Assembly: GCA_003230535.1 (NCBI GenBank)
Contig: QIEW01000379.1
Coordinates: 1-5,289 of the forward strand
From: a bacterium
Lineage (GTDB): Bacteria; SZUA-182; SZUA-191
Length of the DNA stretch: 5,289 bases
Direction of reading: 5' to 3'
The notes under the pieces were generated by a model. The model was not told the DNA's origin, did not search any database, and worked only from the letters and a program-made list of their open reading frames with translations. A program made the translations under genes and the position numbers. The first letter of the stretch is position 1. The number at the start of each line of letters is the position of its first letter. Below are positions 1-5,289 of this stretch, one piece after another.

Positions 1-2
1 AC

Positions 3-167
3 AGTTTACCAAAGATAAAATTCCTAGATAAAGAGGTTTCCGCGATTGGGATCTTTGCAATTCCAGAACTTTTGACAATGATTAGTAAATTTCCTAAAAG
101 AATAGCATCGGGACTTATAAATTCACTACCTGTATATATTAAGCACAACAAACAACACAGTTATTAA
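3..167 (+). CDS. 3' end of an unrecognised gene (partial, 54 codons)
   Basis: The reading frame is open from the window edge to a TAA at 165-167, and the translation looks like genuine protein: a hydrophobic stretch (AIGIFAIPELLTMI) followed by a basic, helix-like part (SKFPKRIASGLI) and a polar tail ending KHNKQHSY. Fifty-four stop-free codons in such AT-rich DNA is suggestive but not decisive. The start and most of the gene lie upstream of the window. I do not recognise the family and assign no function. It is separated from the downstream operon by about 300 bases that look partly decayed, so it is probably not part of the glycyl radical enzyme operon. A chance open frame is the alternative. 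Confidence 0.5.
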   Translation, partial: SLPKIKFLDKEVSAIGIFAIPELLTMISKFPKRIASGLINSLPVYIKHNKQHSY

Positions 168-225
168 AAAGATGTTTTTTTCTCCTATTAACCACATTCC
201 ATTAACATTTTAAGGATTACCCCAC

Positions 226-312
226 ATGCTTAAGCCAAACGAAAAAAAGGCCATAGCTGAATGCCTGAATGCCTTAGGGCAGGGAGAAAAGTTCATAAAA
301 GTGACTGAGTAA
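226..312 (+). CDS. Possible small ORF, 28 aa, unknown
   Basis: ATG at 226 is preceded by AAGGA (212-216) at a spacing of 9 bases, an acceptable ribosome binding site, and the frame ends at TAA 310-312. The product begins MLKPNEKKAIAECLNALG and ends KFIKVTE; it is charged and could form one amphipathic helix. There is no signal peptide, membrane segment or known motif. It could be a small protein, the surviving start of a decayed longer gene, or chance. Nothing in the sequence links it to the operon downstream. Confidence 0.25.
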   Translation: MLKPNEKKAIAECLNALGQGEKFIKVTE

Positions 313-319
313 ATAATAA

Positions 320-412
320 ATAAGGAATGTACTTAGCGTATCTGACGGTGCGGGATTCAGGAAGCATACAGCTTGTTTTAATGAAGCAAAACCAGGAATT
401 CCTATACGCTAG
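320..412 (+). pseudogene. Possible remnant of IS200/IS605-type tnpB 3' end
   Basis: A frame open from 320 to TAG 410-412 encodes the segment SDGAGFRKHTACFNEA (341-388). This resembles from memory the low-complexity C-terminal tails of some clostridial TnpB/OrfB proteins. It is followed, as in those elements, by a GAAGCA-type stretch (383-388), GGAATTCC (395-402) and a small hairpin with a CTTTAG loop (411-422). No start codon, catalytic domain or zinc finger is present and stops lie just upstream (TAA at 317-319), so if this reading is right only the end of the gene survives. The assignment rests on pattern memory, not alignment; a chance frame of 30 codons is a real alternative. Confidence 0.3.
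334..411. repeat. 8-bp perfect inverted repeat, arms 334-341 and 404-411
   Basis: TAGCGTAT (334-341) is matched exactly by its reverse complement ATACGCTA (404-411), with 62 bases between the arms. The match does not extend well outward or inward. It may mark ends of a small degenerate element or a long-range stem, or may be chance. It overlaps the possible tnpB tail. Confidence 0.35.
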
Positions 413-422
413 ACTTTAGTCT
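411..422. repeat. Short hairpin AGAC-TTTA-GTCT
   Basis: AGACTTTAGTCT is a perfect palindrome that can fold as a 4-bp stem with a TTTA loop. Hairpins with a CTTTAG apex immediately after tnpB are typical of the right ends of IS200/IS605-family elements in Firmicutes, which fits the neighbouring frame. The stem is short, the flanking pairing is poor, and it is not followed by a T-run, so it is not a convincing intrinsic terminator. Confidence 0.3.
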
Positions 423-460
423 CTTATATTATTGGCGGTGAATTTTATAAGCATTTACAA

Positions 461-467
461 AGGAGGG
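461..467 (+). promoter_or_regulatory. Ribosome binding site for the DUF6765 gene
   Basis: AGGAGGG, within AAAGGAGGGTGA, lies 4 bases before ATG 472. It is close to the full anti-Shine-Dalgarno complement and fixes the start of the first operon gene. Confidence 0.85.
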
Positions 468-471
468 TGAG

Positions 472-1569
472 ATGCAGATCGATTTTCATCATGGAGCGAT
501 TTACACTCTGGCCAGAATTGCCGGTTTTGGCAAGGAGGAAGCCGAAAAGCTCGCTTATGCTTCCCAATATACCGATGACGCTATTCATGGCGGGTTGATC
601 AGCTTTAATAACGGCGCTCTGTTTAAAAGGACGATCACCGCCCACAAAGCCTTGAACCCGAAAAACCTAATAATTGACGACAATCTTGATGTGTGGATGC
701 CGTTTCATTTCCTGCCTGGGAATGAGAATAAACCTAAAGATAAACCTGCGGAGCACAAAGGGTTTATCAGACGTCTGGCAGCCAAGCCCGGCAGTCCGGT
801 GGCCCAGGATATGATTGACGAGGCGATAAGGCAAAAAGACAAGCCTTATGGTCTTCATCGCTTTGGAATCGCCCTCCATGTTTACGCCGATACCTGGGCC
901 CACCAGGAGTTTGCCGGTATTGTGCATGAGATTAACGAAGTGGAAGATCCGAAAGAGATTCGCGGCGCCGAGCAGAAGAGCTTATTAGATCAGATATGGC
1001 GGGGCTTGAAGGTAGGAGTATATGATATTTTAGATGATGCGGCCCCTCCTATCGGACATGGGCGGGCGTTACACTTCCCCGACTTACCCTATGTGACCTG
1101 GACATACAAAGATGGAAGAGGGAAGAGGCATGAGAGAAATAACCGCGACTTTTTTATGGATGCCGTAAAACACGTTTATGTGAAGATGAAACAGTATCTG
1201 GCAGGCAACCTCGCTCAGACAGACATTCCTGACTTAACTCCCCATAATCTGATGCAAATTAAGAGTATTTTTAGTATCAGGGAGGAAGAGGGAGATAAGC
1301 GACACAGGGTATGGCTCAAAGCCATAGAAAACGGGACTTTTGAGCTGGAGCCTGAGTATCCCCTAAAAGACAAGCTCAGCTACAATCCTTCGGGCAGGAA
1401 TTCCTGGAAATACCAAGCTATCGGCAGGAAGAATTACAATAATGATTGTTTTAACTATAGCGATGATTTTCTAAAAAGTGATTGGAAGCGGTTTCATGAT
1501 GCCGCGATTGCACACCGCTTTTATGTGCTTCATGAATTGCTTCCCGCCTATGGAATTTGTGCGGGGTAG
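472..1569 (+). CDS. DUF6765 family protein, possible metal-dependent hydrolase-like fold
   Basis: This is a 365-aa protein with no signal peptide or membrane segment, so cytoplasmic. The start MQIDFHHGAIYTLARIAGF and the segment SQYTDDA (31-37) are the pattern I know from DUF6765 proteins of anaerobes. His/Asp-rich motifs recur along the chain: D4/H6/H7, D35-D36, PFHFLPG (77-83), HVYADTWAHQEF (136-147, H136/D140/H144), and GHGRALHFPDLP (195-206). Spaced His and Asp in helical contexts recall the metal sites of zinc-dependent phospholipase C / S1-P1 nuclease folds; that comparison is inference and no activity is established. The gene starts the operon and ends 41 bases before the glycyl radical enzyme, so cotranscription is likely, but the functional connection is unknown. 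Family call is fairly sure, function is not. Confidence 0.8.
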   Translation: MQIDFHHGAIYTLARIAGFGKEEAEKLAYASQYTDDAIHGGLISFNNGALFKRTITAHKALNPKNLIIDDNLDVWMPFHFLPGNENKPKDKPAEHKGFIRRLAAKPGSPVAQDMIDEAIRQKDKPYGLHRFGIALHVYADTWAHQEFAGIVHEINEVEDPKEIRGAEQKSLLDQIWRGLKVGVYDILDDAAPPIGHGRALHFPDLPYVTWTYKDGRGKRHERNNRDFFMDAVKHVYVKMKQYLAGNLAQTDIPDLTPHNLMQIKSIFSIREEEGDKRHRVWLKAIENGTFELEPEYPLKDKLSYNPSGRNSWKYQAIGRKNYNNDCFNYSDDFLKSDWKRFHDAAIAHRFYVLHELLPAYGICAG

Positions 1570-1596
1570 GACTATTGCCTTAACCTAAAACCATAT

Positions 1597-1602
1597 GGAG
1601 GG
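1597..1602 (+). promoter_or_regulatory. Ribosome binding site for the glycyl radical enzyme
   Basis: GGAGGG lies 8 bases upstream of ATG 1611 and supports that start. An ATG at 1594 overlaps this site but is out of frame. Confidence 0.8.
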
Positions 1603-1610
1603 CGGTAACC

Positions 1611-4121
1611 ATGAGTAACTTACCCACAGAGGATATAAACCTAACATCCCTGAACTTTGACACTCTGCCCCGCTTGCAGCGCTTGCGGGAGAGGCATTTT
1701 AGCAGCAGACCGGAGGTTTGTCTGGAACTCCCCAGGCTTATAACCAGGTATATGAAAGAGCGGGACGATCGGGCTGACTTTCTTGGCCTGGAGGTTGACG
1801 AGCTTCTTAAGAGGAGCGGGGAGAGTAGTAGGAGAGCGGCTCAGATGTATGGTTATGTCCTGAAGAATAAAGCCGCCGTTATCGAAGATGAAAGCCTGTT
1901 GGCAGGCGCTACCACCACCAAAGCGATAGGGGTGCTTGTCTATCCGGATTTGATGGGAATCTGCATTTGGCCGGAGTTGGAAACCATCAGCGCCAGGAAG
2001 CAGAATCCCTTTAAGATCAGCGCGGCGGATATAGCCGAGCTTAATTTTGAGATTTTTCCCTATTGGATGAACCGTACCGTACAGGAAATCGCCCGCAAGG
2101 ATTATGGGAACCCGCTATGCCAAAGAATGCTGGAGCGAATTATCTTCTTTTTAGCCTCCAAGATTTACTGCATTTCGCACACTGTGCCGGATTATAAATC
2201 GGTTCTTGATAAGGGGCTGCTGGGAATAAAACAGGAAGCTGAAGAGCGGATAAACTCCTTAGGTGCATCTAAAGAGGATCAGAACAAACAGGAGTTTTAC
2301 CGCGGGGTAGGATTGGTTTGCGATGGGATTGCAGCCTACGCCAAAAAACTGAGCAGGCGGGCCAGGTCGCTGGCTGAGACAGCGGAGGGTGAGGAATGGA
2401 GGAACGAGCTTTTGGAGATGAGCCGGGTCTGTGAGCATGTTCCCGCCCATACGCCGCGTAATTTCAGGGAAGCGTTAAATGCGGTCTGGATCTGCAAAGT
2501 TGCCCTGCATCAGGAAAATACTAATGCCGCCATGAGCTTAGGCAGGCTGGATCAAGTCCTCTATCCATACTATCAAATGGATATACAAGCGGGCGTATCC
2601 GAGGAGAGAATTGCTGAGCTGATCGGTTGTTTCTGGCTCAAGATGGCCGACCATGTTCCGTTAAGTCCGGAGACGGGCGAGGAACTCTTTGGCGGAGCCG
2701 GTTCCAACCAGGCCATCACCCTGGGAGGGGTGGATAAGGATGGGAAAAATGCAGTAAACAGGCTTACTTATCTCATGCTGCGGGTTACGGAATTATTAAA
2801 ACTGCGGGATCCTAACGTAAATGTGCGTTACAACCCCAAGCTGGAGGACGAAGAGAAAAACGACCGTTACCTGAGAAGGCTCTGCGAGGTCAATATCAAT
2901 ACCGGCGCCACGCCTTGCTTCCACAGCGATGAACCGATAATAAACTCGCTTATGGGGCAGGGGGTGAGCCAAGAAGACGCCAGGGATTATGCTATTGTGG
3001 GCTGTGTGGAGCCCGGCAGCAGCGGGCGCACTTATGCGGCGACGTCCTCGATACTTCTAAACCTTACTTCCGCTTTGGAGTTGACCTTGTTTGAAGGTAA
3101 ACATCGGCTGACCGAAGACGAGGTATTCCCCCCGCCTGACAGGATCAGGAAAATCTCTGAAATAAAAACCTTTCCGGAGTTTAAAGAAGCCCTGAAGAGC
3201 TCTTTGGGTTGGATAATAGATGAAGCGGTGACTATGAATGAAAACCTGGCCCGGGCACACCAGAAAATGCACCCTACACCCATAATGTCGACCCTGATGG
3301 AAGGCTGTCTGGAAAAAGGTCAGGACGTAATTTACGGCGGGGCAACCTACAATTTCTCCGGGGTCACCATTATCGGTCTGTCGGAGGTGGTCGATTCCCT
3401 TAACGCCATAGAGGAATTTGTATTTACGAAGAAAGAAACGACCCTGGGCGAGATGATCGAAGCGATTAAGAACAACTGGGAAGGTTATCAGATACTTCAC
3501 GCCAAGGTGAAGACTTCAACGGAAAAATACGGTACCGACAGCCCCATGGCAGCCGGGAACGCTGATTTCCTGATAGACTACCTCCATACCACTTTCCAGG
3601 GAAAGACTAATTATCGGGGCGGAAAGTATTGTGTAGGCTACTGGACAATGACCAACCATGCCGGTTTCGGAGTGCTGACCGGCGCTCTGCCCAGCGGACG
3701 GTCAAGCGTAAAATCGACGGAGGGCAGATTGATCGGGGAACCGCTTCCCAGCGGGATAACTCCGGTTTCGGGTTCGGCGCCCCAGTTGACCTCCTGTCTC
3801 AACTTCATGGCTCATCTGGATCAGATGAAGATTGTCAACAGTCATGCCTTAAATATTAAATATACTCCTTCCACCACTACCGGCAAGAAATTTGCCGATA
3901 CCATCAAGGCGTTTGCCAAGATGGGCGGCCGACAGGTACAGTTTAACATCATTGACCGCAAGACCTTGGAAGAGGCCCGGAAGCGTCCGCAGGATTTTCG
4001 GGATTTACTGGTCCGGGTGTCGGGCTATACGGCTTATTTTGTTGACTTAAATCCACATATAATAATCACTAGAGCAGAATATAACCTCAATAACGGCCAA
4101 GAAGTTAATTGCCAGGATTAA
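1611..4121 (+). CDS. Glycyl radical enzyme of the PFL-like superfamily (Cys-x-Glu type), substrate unknown
   Basis: This 836-aa protein has the length of glycerol dehydratase-type GREs. The PFL-like barrel domain spans roughly residues 15-700 and the glycine-radical domain about 710-830. The cysteine loop reads GCVEP with thiyl-forming Cys465 and the general acid/base Glu467; the radical loop reads RVSGYTAYF with Gly805. Other family hallmarks are SHTVPDY (189-195, H190), SLGRLDQ (309-315), and the end IITRAEYNL, followed by a polar tail of about nine residues. Cys-Val-Glu excludes true pyruvate formate-lyase (Cys-Cys) and indicates a dehydratase, lyase or decarboxylase-like enzyme. The motif GCVEPGSSGRTYAATSS differs from the usual GCVEPQVPGKTEGWHD of diol dehydratases and choline lyase, and equivalents of glycerol dehydratase H281, S282 and D447 appear to be A306, A307 and S479. 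No microcompartment-targeting N-terminus or shell genes are seen. It needs the downstream activase. Automatic labels such as 'formate acetyltransferase' would be misleading. Confidence 0.95.
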   Translation: MSNLPTEDINLTSLNFDTLPRLQRLRERHFSSRPEVCLELPRLITRYMKERDDRADFLGLEVDELLKRSGESSRRAAQMYGYVLKNKAAVIEDESLLAGATTTKAIGVLVYPDLMGICIWPELETISARKQNPFKISAADIAELNFEIFPYWMNRTVQEIARKDYGNPLCQRMLERIIFFLASKIYCISHTVPDYKSVLDKGLLGIKQEAEERINSLGASKEDQNKQEFYRGVGLVCDGIAAYAKKLSRRARSLAETAEGEEWRNELLEMSRVCEHVPAHTPRNFREALNAVWICKVALHQENTNAAMSLGRLDQVLYPYYQMDIQAGVSEERIAELIGCFWLKMADHVPLSPETGEELFGGAGSNQAITLGGVDKDGKNAVNRLTYLMLRVTELLKLRDPNVNVRYNPKLEDEEKNDRYLRRLCEVNINTGATPCFHSDEPIINSLMGQGVSQEDARDYAIVGCVEPGSSGRTYAATSSILLNLTSALELTLFEGKHRLTEDEVFPPPDRIRKISEIKTFPEFKEALKSSLGWIIDEAVTMNENLARAHQKMHPTPIMSTLMEGCLEKGQDVIYGGATYNFSGVTIIGLSEVVDSLNAIEEFVFTKKETTLGEMIEAIKNNWEGYQILHAKVKTSTEKYGTDSPMAAGNADFLIDYLHTTFQGKTNYRGGKYCVGYWTMTNHAGFGVLTGALPSGRSSVKSTEGRLIGEPLPSGITPVSGSAPQLTSCLNFMAHLDQMKIVNSHALNIKYTPSTTTGKKFADTIKAFAKMGGRQVQFNIIDRKTLEEARKRPQDFRDLLVRVSGYTAYFVDLNPHIIITRAEYNLNNGQEVNCQD

Positions 4122-4127
4122 TTACCG

Positions 4128-4132
4128 GGAGG
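4128..4132 (+). promoter_or_regulatory. Ribosome binding site for the SCP2-like gene
   Basis: GGAGG within GGGAGGAG lies in the 21-base gap after the glycyl radical enzyme stop, 10 bases before ATG 4143 (the overlapping AGGAG gives a slightly shorter spacing). It supports efficient translation from the same transcript. Confidence 0.75.
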
Positions 4133-4142
4133 AGAGTAAATC

Positions 4143-4598
4143 ATGGCTTCAATTCTGGATATTTTTAATTTTAAGGAATTTGATAAGCTGGGAGAATTAT
4201 TCCCTCAGTCCCTGTGGGATGAAACAGCGGAAACGTTCCTGGAAACCCTGCTGTCATTTATGCAATTGAAATTTAAAATAAGTCAGCGCTATCGTAAGAA
4301 CATTGAAAATTTCAAGGCCAGCTACATGTTTATGAGTAATGACCGGGGAGTAACGGTTAATGTGCTGTTTGAAGACGGGAAAATGCACGTTAAGGAGAGA
4401 ATGGACGATAATGCCGATGTATTCATAAAGTTTAAGGACGGCAAAGCGCTGATGAATTTCATCCTCAGGGGCGGCGATATCCTCCAGGGTCTTTTGAACA
4501 ATGATGTAGTAGTTATCGGCAACTGGAACTATATGTATAAATTTGGTTTTATGGCAAATCATCTGCAACTGGCCTTTACCGGGAAGCAACCCATGTAA
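4143..4598 (+). CDS. SCP2 (sterol carrier protein 2)-like lipid-binding protein
   Basis: This 151-aa soluble protein has no signal peptide. Residues about 60-147 follow the SCP2 pattern: a strand pair around GVTVNVLFEDGKMHV, then DADVFIKFKDGKALMNFILRG-like content at 91-110 (Asp92, strand, helix), a short loop (GGDILQG, 110-116), and VVVIGNW (122-128), a strand ending in a conserved Gly, with a final helix to F145-T146-G147. Known SCP2 domains form an alpha/beta fold with a hydrophobic tunnel that binds fatty acyl chains, acyl-CoA or sterols, and also serve as dimerisation or accessory domains. The N-terminal 50-60 residues are a helical region with many aromatic and acidic residues. It sits between the glycyl radical enzyme and its activase, 21 bases after the former, so a role in the same process (substrate carrier, small subunit or activation helper) is likely. 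Ligand and role are not shown by the sequence. Confidence 0.75.
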   Translation: MASILDIFNFKEFDKLGELFPQSLWDETAETFLETLLSFMQLKFKISQRYRKNIENFKASYMFMSNDRGVTVNVLFEDGKMHVKERMDDNADVFIKFKDGKALMNFILRGGDILQGLLNNDVVVIGNWNYMYKFGFMANHLQLAFTGKQPM

Positions 4599-4605
4599 GG
4601 GGAGG
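4599..4605 (+). promoter_or_regulatory. Shine-Dalgarno-like site before the activase, oddly placed
   Basis: GGGGAGG directly follows the SCP2-like stop codon. It is 9 bases from GTG 4615, but 28 bases from ATG 4634, the first good start codon in the activase frame. The site therefore points to a start in another frame or to the in-frame CTG at 4613. Confidence 0.55.
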
Positions 4606-4614
4606 CGGAGAGCT

Positions 4615-4677
4615 GTGTTTATCTGCGGCCTGGATGGAATTACCTCTAATCTTCGACATAAAAAGACATGCCACTGA
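4615..4677 (+). CDS. Possible 20-codon overlapping leader ORF (or shifted start of the activase)
   Basis: GTG 4615 sits 9 bases after GGGGAGG (4599-4605) and opens a frame starting MFICGLDGIT that ends at TGA 4675-4677, inside the activase gene in a different frame. It could be a leader that brings ribosomes to ATG 4634. Alternatively it could be the true activase N-terminus if a single-base indel lies between about 4617 and 4648: shifting frame near 4645 would join GLDGIT to LIFDIK. It could also be chance. No homology is claimed. Confidence 0.2.
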   Translation: MFICGLDGITSNLRHKKTCH

Positions 4678-5289
4678 AGACGGCCCCGGCATCAGAACCA
4701 CCGTGTTTTTTAAAGGCTGCAATCTAAGTTGTGTCTGGTGCCACAACCCTGAAGCCATAGCTCCATCCGCCGAAATCGCTTTCTATCCCGCCCGGTGCAT
4801 AGCTTGCGGGGAGTGTGTAAGGGTCTGCCCTGAGAATGCTTGCAACTTAAGCAATCCCAGGCGTATTGAGCGGGCTAAGTGCACCGGATGCGGAGATTGC
4901 GTAAATGCTTGTCCCGGATGGGGATTAATGATGGTCGGTCGTAAATATTCGGTAGATGAGCTAATATCTATCCTCCTGCGGGATATGGTATATTATGAAG
5001 TCTCTGGAGGCGGGATAACTTTTTCCGGCGGCGAGCCGACCCTTTATCGGGGATATCTCTCATCTGTATTAAGAAGACTTAAAGAAAAGGGAATCCATAC
5101 GGCAATTCAGACAAACGGATATTTCCCATGGTCTGGTTTTAAAGCGGAGCTGCTGGATTACGTTGATTTAATCATGCTGGACCTTAAGCTGGTCGACACC
5201 GGCGAGCATCTAAAATATACTGGGAAACCAAATCAGATAATCTTTGAAAATCTGGAACGGCTGCTTCGGCAGGAGAAAGTCCGGGTTAT
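4634..5289 (+). CDS. Glycyl radical enzyme activase, radical SAM (3' end missing)
   Basis: About 218 codons are present and the frame runs off the window; such activases are usually near 300 aa. The enzyme reductively cleaves S-adenosylmethionine to abstract hydrogen from the GRE glycine (here Gly805 of the gene at 1611). Visible features: LIFDIKRHATEDGPGIR (5-21), the radical SAM motif C29-x3-C33-x2-C36 followed by HNPE, a ferredoxin-like insert with two 4Fe-4S motifs (C55, C58, C61, C65 and C83, C86, C89, C93), GGGITFSGGEPT (125-136) for SAM binding, and later strands AIQTNGY and LIMLDLK. The two-cluster insert is typical of activases for dehydratase/lyase GREs and is absent from the short PFL activase. 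ATG 4634 gives a normal N-terminus (MELPLIFDIK) but has a poor ribosome site; CTG 4613 in frame is an alternative start. It is the expected partner of the upstream GRE, separated from it by the SCP2-like gene. Confidence 0.95.
   Translation, partial: MELPLIFDIKRHATEDGPGIRTTVFFKGCNLSCVWCHNPEAIAPSAEIAFYPARCIACGECVRVCPENACNLSNPRRIERAKCTGCGDCVNACPGWGLMMVGRKYSVDELISILLRDMVYYEVSGGGITFSGGEPTLYRGYLSSVLRRLKEKGIHTAIQTNGYFPWSGFKAELLDYVDLIMLDLKLVDTGEHLKYTGKPNQIIFENLERLLRQEKVRV

Larger units (their letters stand above)
168..471. other. AT-rich intergenic flank with possible element debris
   Basis: This stretch of just over 300 bases lies between the upstream gene end and the operon. It contains a possible 28-codon ORF, a short frame resembling a transposase-associated tail, an 8-bp inverted repeat and a small hairpin, each listed separately. 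Just after the upstream stop codon, AAAAAGATGTTTTTT (166-180) could form only a weak A-T stem and is not a convincing terminator. No tRNA, riboswitch or clear -35/-10 pair was seen, although the operon promoter probably lies here. Confidence 0.6.
472..5289 (+). other. Putative operon: DUF6765, GRE, SCP2-like, GRE activase
   Basis: Four genes lie on one strand with gaps of 41, 21 and 35 bases, each of the first three with its own good ribosome binding site, and with no terminator-like hairpin between them. The GRE and activase must act together. The operon may continue beyond the window. Cotranscription is inferred from spacing only. Confidence 0.7.

Noticed and set aside
161-190. A-run / T-run after the upstream gene as an intrinsic terminator
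   Set aside because: The only stem is about 5 A-T pairs around GATG with no GC, too weak to call.
432-451. TTGGCG (432-437) and TATAAG (446-451) as a promoter
   Set aside because: The spacing between the boxes is 8 bases, far from the 16-18 needed for a sigma-A type promoter; the GG and GC dinucleotides are also wrongly spaced for sigma-54.
3057-3500. 147-codon open frame on the minus strand
   Set aside because: It lies wholly inside the GRE gene, opposite well-conserved family motifs, has no ribosome site logic and no recognisable product; it is a shadow of the real gene.
3629-3859. 76-codon + strand frame starting with ATG
   Set aside because: It overlaps the GRE in another frame, and the translation is an Arg/Ser-rich sequence typical of an out-of-frame read.
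1611-4121. Naming the GRE as pyruvate formate-lyase, glycerol dehydratase, alkylsuccinate synthase or a sulfonate lyase
   Set aside because: Cys-Val-Glu excludes PFL; the pocket residues do not match glycerol dehydratase; I cannot align it to alkylsuccinate synthase or isethionate/DHPS lyases from memory well enough to support those names.
4254-4589. 111-codon open frame on the minus strand
   Set aside because: It is opposite the SCP2-like gene, whose forward frame has a good ribosome site and a recognisable fold pattern.
472-5289. Bacterial microcompartment-associated GRE locus
   Set aside because: No shell protein, aldehyde dehydrogenase or encapsulation peptide is visible in the window, although genes beyond the ends cannot be judged.

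Overview
The window carries most of what looks like one operon on the + strand of an anaerobic, probably Gram-positive (Clostridia/Peptococcaceae-like) bacterium. The lineage is inferred from strong AGGAGG-type ribosome binding sites, mid-range GC in the genes with an AT-rich flank, and an oxygen-sensitive glycyl radical enzyme system. No rRNA or other marker gene is present, so the assignment is tentative.

Region 1-471 is a poorer, AT-rich flank. It holds the 3' end of an unrecognised gene (3-167), a possible 28-codon ORF (226-312), and a short reading frame (320-412) that resembles the decayed 3' end of an IS200/IS605 tnpB-type element, followed by a small hairpin (411-422). An 8-bp inverted repeat (334-341 / 404-411) lies in the same stretch. 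I could not pick a convincing promoter.

Region 472-5289 has four closely spaced genes, gaps of 41, 21 and 35 bases. They are: (i) a 365-aa DUF6765-type protein rich in conserved-looking His/Asp motifs; (ii) an 836-aa glycyl radical enzyme (GRE) with active-site Cys465-Val-Glu467 and radical Gly805; (iii) a 151-aa SCP2-like (sterol carrier/lipid-binding fold) protein; (iv) a radical-SAM GRE activase with two extra 4Fe-4S motifs, cut off by the window end.

The activase would use S-adenosylmethionine and its 4Fe-4S cluster to place the glycyl radical on Gly805, which then forms a thiyl radical on Cys465. The GRE is of the Cys-x-Glu (dehydratase/lyase/decarboxylase-like) class, not a true pyruvate formate-lyase, which has adjacent cysteines. 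By motif alignment it lacks the polar residues that glycerol dehydratase uses to hold its diol, so its substrate is unknown. A lipid-binding-type protein encoded between GRE and activase suggests a hydrophobic or acyl substrate or product, or an accessory subunit. This combination is the most interesting thing in the window; the substrate idea is inference.
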